Below are positions 59,873 to 64,000 of a stretch of DNA of 64,000 nt, piece by piece; within the stretch, counting starts at the first letter, position 1, and each line of letters starts with the position of its first letter. The DNA is from Flavobacterium sp. (lineage in GTDB: Bacteria > Bacteroidota > Bacteroidia > Flavobacteriales > Flavobacteriaceae), in NCBI RefSeq assembly GCF_039595935.1, contig NZ_JBCNKR010000006.1:1364001-1428000 (forward strand), read 5' to 3'. Made by a program: the position numbers and the translations under genes. The notes beneath the pieces are model-generated. The model saw only the letters and a program-made list of their open reading frames with translations. It had not been told where the DNA came from and made no database searches.

Positions 59873-60259
59873 TTAATTTAATGCAAAAGGAGCACACATT
59901 CTAAAAGTAGGTACAATTACTTTGAATGTTTTCGTTGTAGTAAAATTGATCATATTGAAATGACCTTTCATTGCGCCATAAGGAGACGATAATAAACAGC
60001 CTGAACTGTAAGTATGGTTTTCGCCAGGTTTTAAAACTGGTTTTTTGCCTATTACACCTTCACCATCTACAACTTCTAAATCATTTAGAGAATCAAAAAT
60101 TTCCCAATGGCGAGAAGTTAATTGTACAGAATCTTTACTATGATTTTCGATCGTAACTACGTAGCTAAAAGCAAAATGAATCTTGTAGTTTTTGAAGTAT
60201 GTACCTTCAAAACTAGTCAAAACAGATATTTTTATGCCTCGTGTAATTTGAGAAACCAT
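59873..60259 (-). CDS. apaG: ApaG domain protein
   Basis: The 128-aa single-domain protein has the ApaG fibronectin-like fold: IKISVLTSFEGTYFKNYKIH, FAFSYVVTIENHSKDSVQL, SRHWEIFDSLNDLEVVDGEG, GVIGKKPVLKPGENHTYSSG and GAMKGHFNM. ApaG is linked to cobalt/magnesium sensitivity and to nucleotide metabolism, with unclear mechanism. It is downstream of the T9SS plug gene, but the 80-base gap makes an operon uncertain. Confidence 0.92.
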   Translation of the reverse strand: MVSQITRGIKISVLTSFEGTYFKNYKIHFAFSYVVTIENHSKDSVQLTSRHWEIFDSLNDLEVVDGEGVIGKKPVLKPGENHTYSSGCLLSSPYGAMKGHFNMINFTTTKTFKVIVPTFRMCAPFALN

Positions 60260-60338
60260 ACTAACGCCGTATATATGTGAGTGTTATAGAGGCAAAGCTA
60301 CAAAAAAAAATCGTTTAATCTAAAACCTTAACATTGTT

Positions 60339-61592
60339 TTAATTGACTATATTGATAGAGTTTGCATTTCCTTTTCCGATTACACGCTGATAACGGTCTG
60401 TAGCTTCTTTGTAATACACCAAGATGGTGTACTCGTTTTCAGTCTGATAAAAGTTTCCGTCAATGGCATTTTCAAAATCAACAACTCCTTTTTTATCTGC
60501 AACTGTGTATTGAAAATTTGTAAAACCTTGCTTAATCATAATGGCTTTTTCAAAAACTCCTTTATCATTATTGTAGTCCATTTTATATTCTGGAGAAAGA
60601 CTGTAGTTATTAAACATTCCAGAAATATAAATGTCTTTGTTCATTCTAAAAGCAGGAGCAGAGAGTGTAAAATAAACCCAAGCATAATCGGCTTCAATAT
60701 CGTTGTTAGAACCGTTGATGTTCTTTACCACAAAGTTTCCGTTTACATCTTCATAATTCGTATAAATCTGATTTCCTCTTGCGGCGTTAGTGTACAGAAA
60801 CGAATTGTAAATATCATTGTTAGAGCCTACTTTGGCTACATTATTACTGGCGGCTCTAATGTCTTTATTTTCAAAATATAAAAATTCGTTTCCACCCCAA
60901 AACTGGGTCTCTTTGTCATATTTATAAATCAGCTGGTTCCCAATTGTGTATTGAGGAACAATGTTCTTTATTTCGGTATGAAAGTTTCCGTTTTGCAGTA
61001 AAAGCACTTTTACATTTTGCAGCGGAGTTTGAAAAACAATATCATTAGACAGAATCGTAAATTCTATGTTCTGTTTGTAATCAATATTACTTAAGTTTCG
61101 GCTTCTTTTTACTAGTGCTCCAACAGTACAATGGTTTTCATATAAAATGAATTTTCTCGAGAAAACAACTTCTCGGTCTTCATTTAGAATTCGCAGCATA
61201 TAATTCCCTGAAAGCTTCAATAATTGTGTAAACTGATTTGGAAAAGAAAGTCTATAATGTGTATAAACTTGCAGTGTATTAAACGAATTAGAAAAATCGG
61301 TAATCCTCTGATTATCCATTCCAAGAATATAGTCCGTTTTTGGAATTTGCGTTGGAATCCAATTATAATCGCAATGAATAACTTCAAAGTAATAATTGGC
61401 TTCATTGCCAAACAAATCATCAAATTGAAAGGTAAATGCTGAACCTAATTCGAAAATGGGCGGAACATTACTGCCATTCTGAATAAACGAAACGGTTTTA
61501 ATATTATAAGGAGGATCTATTTCTTTCTCTTGAGCTTTCGCTAAAGTGAAAATAAAAAGAAAAATAAAGCTTGTAAATAAAAATTTCGGCAT
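60339..61592 (-). CDS. T9SS plug protein (DUF5103)
   Basis: The 417-aa product has a signal peptide (FLFTSFIFLFIFTLAKAQ) and the DUF5103 pattern: SFIQNGSNVPPIFELGSAFT, YYFEVIHCDYNWIPTQIPKT, YTHYRLSFPNQFTQLLKLSG, FWGGNEFLYFENKDIRA and YISGMFNNYSLSPEYKMDY. In F. johnsoniae the DUF5103 protein is known as the plug of the type IX translocon. The organism would then use it with SprA. It matches the type IX cargo encoded at 16,215. Residues of special function are not visible. Confidence 0.85.
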   Translation of the reverse strand: MPKFLFTSFIFLFIFTLAKAQEKEIDPPYNIKTVSFIQNGSNVPPIFELGSAFTFQFDDLFGNEANYYFEVIHCDYNWIPTQIPKTDYILGMDNQRITDFSNSFNTLQVYTHYRLSFPNQFTQLLKLSGNYMLRILNEDREVVFSRKFILYENHCTVGALVKRSRNLSNIDYKQNIEFTILSNDIVFQTPLQNVKVLLLQNGNFHTEIKNIVPQYTIGNQLIYKYDKETQFWGGNEFLYFENKDIRAASNNVAKVGSNNDIYNSFLYTNAARGNQIYTNYEDVNGNFVVKNINGSNNDIEADYAWVYFTLSAPAFRMNKDIYISGMFNNYSLSPEYKMDYNNDKGVFEKAIMIKQGFTNFQYTVADKKGVVDFENAIDGNFYQTENEYTILVYYKEATDRYQRVIGKGNANSINIVN

Positions 61593-61666
61593 CTTAAAAT
61601 ATTGTAAGATTGTAAATATAACAATTTTATGTAACGAAAAAGATGCCGTTCTATTGGATTTAACGA

Positions 61667-64000
61667 TTAATTTCCTAAAATATATTCTAAGTTGCCTTCA
61701 ATTTCATCATTGATATAACTTTCTTCTAAAAGCGAGTCAGACAATAATTTTTTGTTTTCCTGTAGTTTGATGATTTTTTCTTCAACCGTATTTTTAGAAA
61801 TAAAACGGATCACATTTACTTTATTCATTTGCCCAATTCTGTGCGCACGTGCAACACCTTGTTTTTCTGCGAAAGGATTCCACCAAGGGTCTAAGAATAA
61901 AACATAAGAAGCCTTTGTAATATTCAAGCCAACACCTCCCGCTTTAAGCGAAATAAAGAATAACAGCGGATTTTCTTTTTCTTGAAACATTTTAACCTGC
62001 TGCTCCCTCTTATCTGCAGGAGTTTCGCCTGTAATTTCGCAGAAATCTATTTTGTTTTCCTTACACCAATCGGTATAAAAATTTAAATTGGTAACAAACG
62101 AACTGAAAATGATGACTTTCTGTTTTGCTTTTACTAAGTTTTCAAGATAATTGGTAACCGCAATATATTTTCCAGAATCAATTTCAGATTCTTGATCGAC
62201 CATTTTTGGGTGGTTACTCAATTGTCTCAGCTTCATCAAAGTATTAATAATGTTGATTTTGTCTGGTCCAGAACCATCAGTTTTAAGCAAGAAATTACGA
62301 GCCTTAGATTTCTCTTTCTCGTATAATTTCTCTTGTTCGGGATCCATGTCGCAGTAATAAATCTGCTCTGTCAATTCTGGTAAATCTTTTAGAACCTGTT
62401 CTTTGGTTCTTCTTAAAATATAAGGAGCGATAAGATTTTTTAATTCTGCTAAAACTTCTTCATTTTGCTTTTTCTCAATCGGATTTTTGAAATTTTCCAT
62501 AAAAAAAGCATAACTGCCCAAAATCTCAGGATTGATAAACTGCATTTGTGACCATAAATCGTCAAGCGAATTTTCGATCGGTGTACCGCTCAGAGCAATT
62601 TTATGTCCTGTACTGATTTTATTTATAGCTTTAAAAATCTTAGAATTTTTGTTTTTGATGTATTGACTTTCGTCCAAAATCAAATAGCGGAAATCGTATT
62701 TTTCTAAAATAGATATATCTCGATGAATGATGCTGTAGCTTGTAAAAATCAAATCGGTCGAATTGATTCTGCTCGCTAGCATTTTTCTGTCATTACCCAC
62801 ATATTGCATTTTCGAAAAGTGCGGCGTGAATTTTCCAGCTTCATTAAACCAGTTAAAAACCAACGAAGACGGAAGAACGATCAAAGCTTTTAATGGTTCT
62901 CTTTCAATCGTAGTTTCGTTGGCAAACAAATCAAAATTGGTGGTTTTGGTTGTAAAGCCTAATTGTTCTTGTACAGAAACCAAAACAGACAAAGTTTGCA
63001 GTGTTTTTCCAAGTCCCATGTCATCAGCCAAACACGCGCCCATATTGGAATTGAAATGTCCTAAAAGCCATTTTACGCCATCAATTTGATACGGTCTTAA
63101 AGTTGCTTTTATTAAGTCGGAACCAGTAAACTCAGCTTGATGAATTTGATCTAAATCACTGTCAATTTCTGAAATTCCGTCTAAAGCCGTAAAATTGCTT
63201 TTGCGCAACAAAAGAACGCCATTTTCTATTTTGGCTAATTTTGCCAGCGAACCGTATTTGCTGAACCATTCTAGCGGAATCAAAAAGTAGTTTCCGTCAG
63301 GCAAAGCAAAAAGCCTTTCTTTGCTTTTTATGTTTGGAATAATTTCGCTGAAATTGATTTTATAATTTCCAACGGTAATTATTATTCTAATGTCGAACCA
63401 ATCACCAGCAGTTTCTTTTGAAGCAGAAATGGTATAGTTTTCCGTAATGATTTCTTTGCTTTCCAGTTTTAGGTTGTCAATAGTAAAACCTAAATTTTTC
63501 AGTTCTTCTTTATGATCAATAATCAGCTGAACATTGATGAAAGGATCTGTGTTTTCAGCTTCTGAATTTAATCCAAATAATTCGTTTTTGATTTTGGTTA
63601 AACCAATTCCATTTAATTTTTCGATATATGAACTTTCGTCAGGATTTCTTTTAAATTGAATTATTTTAGGTTCATTGGCAATACTGAAATCTACAAAAGA
63701 ATGTGTCTTTTTAGTTTTGCTCGCATCAAATGAATATCCGTTATAATCAAAATAAAGATTAAGATAATAGCAGTTTTTAAAGAAGTCATGAATAGGCTGA
63801 ATCGTGCAGGAAATGATTTTGTCACGAAGTTCAATCTCAAAACCTGTCGCTTCTATGTCAATTTTTTTTGCGATTTGAGGAATAAAGCTCTTGAAGTAAT
63901 CATCAACTAATTTTGATGGTATTTCAATAGATTTTTTCTTTAAAAAAGGCATAAGTTTTTTAGAGTTCAACTCTTTTAATTGCCCCAATTTTTTATTGAT
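61667..64000 (-). CDS. SNF2-type helicase, 5' end beyond the window
   Basis: The frame is open from the stop at 61,667 to the last base, so the start lies outside. About 777 residues are visible. The helicase core has motif I ADDMGLGKTLQTL, motif II LILDESQ, motif III LSGTPIENSLDDLWSQMQFI and motif VI ARAHRIGQMNKVNVIRFISK, the SNF2/RapA layout. Before it lies a long uncharacterised region (about residues 1-300), common in bacterial SNF2 proteins. It moves along double-stranded DNA using ATP; role (transcription recycling or repair) unknown. It is upstream of the plug gene, 74 bases apart. Confidence 0.9.
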   Translation of the reverse strand: MNKKLGQLKELNSKKLMPFLKKKSIEIPSKLVDDYFKSFIPQIAKKIDIEATGFEIELRDKIISCTIQPIHDFFKNCYYLNLYFDYNGYSFDASKTKKTHSFVDFSIANEPKIIQFKRNPDESSYIEKLNGIGLTKIKNELFGLNSEAENTDPFINVQLIIDHKEELKNLGFTIDNLKLESKEIITENYTISASKETAGDWFDIRIIITVGNYKINFSEIIPNIKSKERLFALPDGNYFLIPLEWFSKYGSLAKLAKIENGVLLLRKSNFTALDGISEIDSDLDQIHQAEFTGSDLIKATLRPYQIDGVKWLLGHFNSNMGACLADDMGLGKTLQTLSVLVSVQEQLGFTTKTTNFDLFANETTIEREPLKALIVLPSSLVFNWFNEAGKFTPHFSKMQYVGNDRKMLASRINSTDLIFTSYSIIHRDISILEKYDFRYLILDESQYIKNKNSKIFKAINKISTGHKIALSGTPIENSLDDLWSQMQFINPEILGSYAFFMENFKNPIEKKQNEEVLAELKNLIAPYILRRTKEQVLKDLPELTEQIYYCDMDPEQEKLYEKEKSKARNFLLKTDGSGPDKINIINTLMKLRQLSNHPKMVDQESEIDSGKYIAVTNYLENLVKAKQKVIIFSSFVTNLNFYTDWCKENKIDFCEITGETPADKREQQVKMFQEKENPLLFFISLKAGGVGLNITKASYVLFLDPWWNPFAEKQGVARAHRIGQMNKVNVIRFISKNTVEEKIIKLQENKKLLSDSLLEESYINDEIEGNLEYILGN

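Overview
The window is a chromosomal segment of a low-GC member of the Bacteroidota, almost certainly a Flavobacterium. The evidence is AT-rich intergenic DNA, the Bacteroidota promoter pattern (TTG, about 19-20 nt, TAnnTTTG), type IX secretion features (a gliding-type C-terminal sorting domain and a T9SS plug protein), and lineage-typical genes such as a FolK-deoxynucleoside kinase fusion, 67K-type SppA, AsmA-like and DUF1573 proteins. Most of it is ordinary core genome. The accessory signal is concentrated at about 32-41 kb and 49-50.4 kb.

Layout. 0-3.2 kb: the start of a GlxA-type regulator, divergent from a run of small VOC and AHSA1/SRPBCC genes. 3.4-9.1 kb: serB, a TonB-C-like protein, a GH3-family enzyme, a DUF2797 protein and a GT9 glycosyltransferase. 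9.4-16.1 kb: AsmA-like protein, alpha/beta hydrolase-sppA pair and the folK-dNK fusion. 16.2-24.5 kb: a T9SS-exported LRR/lectin-like protein, a SpoU methyltransferase, a DUF1573 protein, mutS, tRNA-Gly and tRNA-Leu, a DUF1508 protein and an Ala-rich heptad-repeat lipoprotein. 24.9-31.1 kb: kdtA, a sugar aminotransferase, galE, a DMT transporter, fabD and a DUF983 protein. 31.2-34.3 kb: an AraC regulator, YceI, a small ferredoxin-like protein and a pirin.

34.5-50.2 kb is bracketed by two near-identical 1,041-bp IS481-family elements in the same orientation, 14,577 bp apart. Both sit in REP-like palindromes. Between them are a phage-type S24 repressor with a divergent 70-aa putative HTH protein and candidate operators, a 1,206-aa modular repeat protein resembling tail fibres or adhesins, a RamB/ScfR-type regulator divergent from the glyoxylate shunt genes aceB and aceA, and a four-gene operon containing purT and a Crp/Fnr regulator.

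50.2-64 kb returns to core genes: U32 peptidase/hydroxylase, an outer-membrane barrel, a DUF2383 protein, an aspartate aminotransferase, a fatty acid desaturase, rsmG, an unknown protein, pruA, apaG, the T9SS plug protein and an SNF2 helicase cut by the window end.

Candidates for something new are the small CI/Cro-like switch beside the giant repeat protein, the apparent targeting of REP-like palindromes by the IS, a palindromic candidate operator between the RamB-like gene and aceB, a structured GCGTGAGGGAT element with a collapsed second copy, and a long nested palindrome near 9.2 kb. No CRISPR array, rRNA operon or recognisable prophage structural module was seen.
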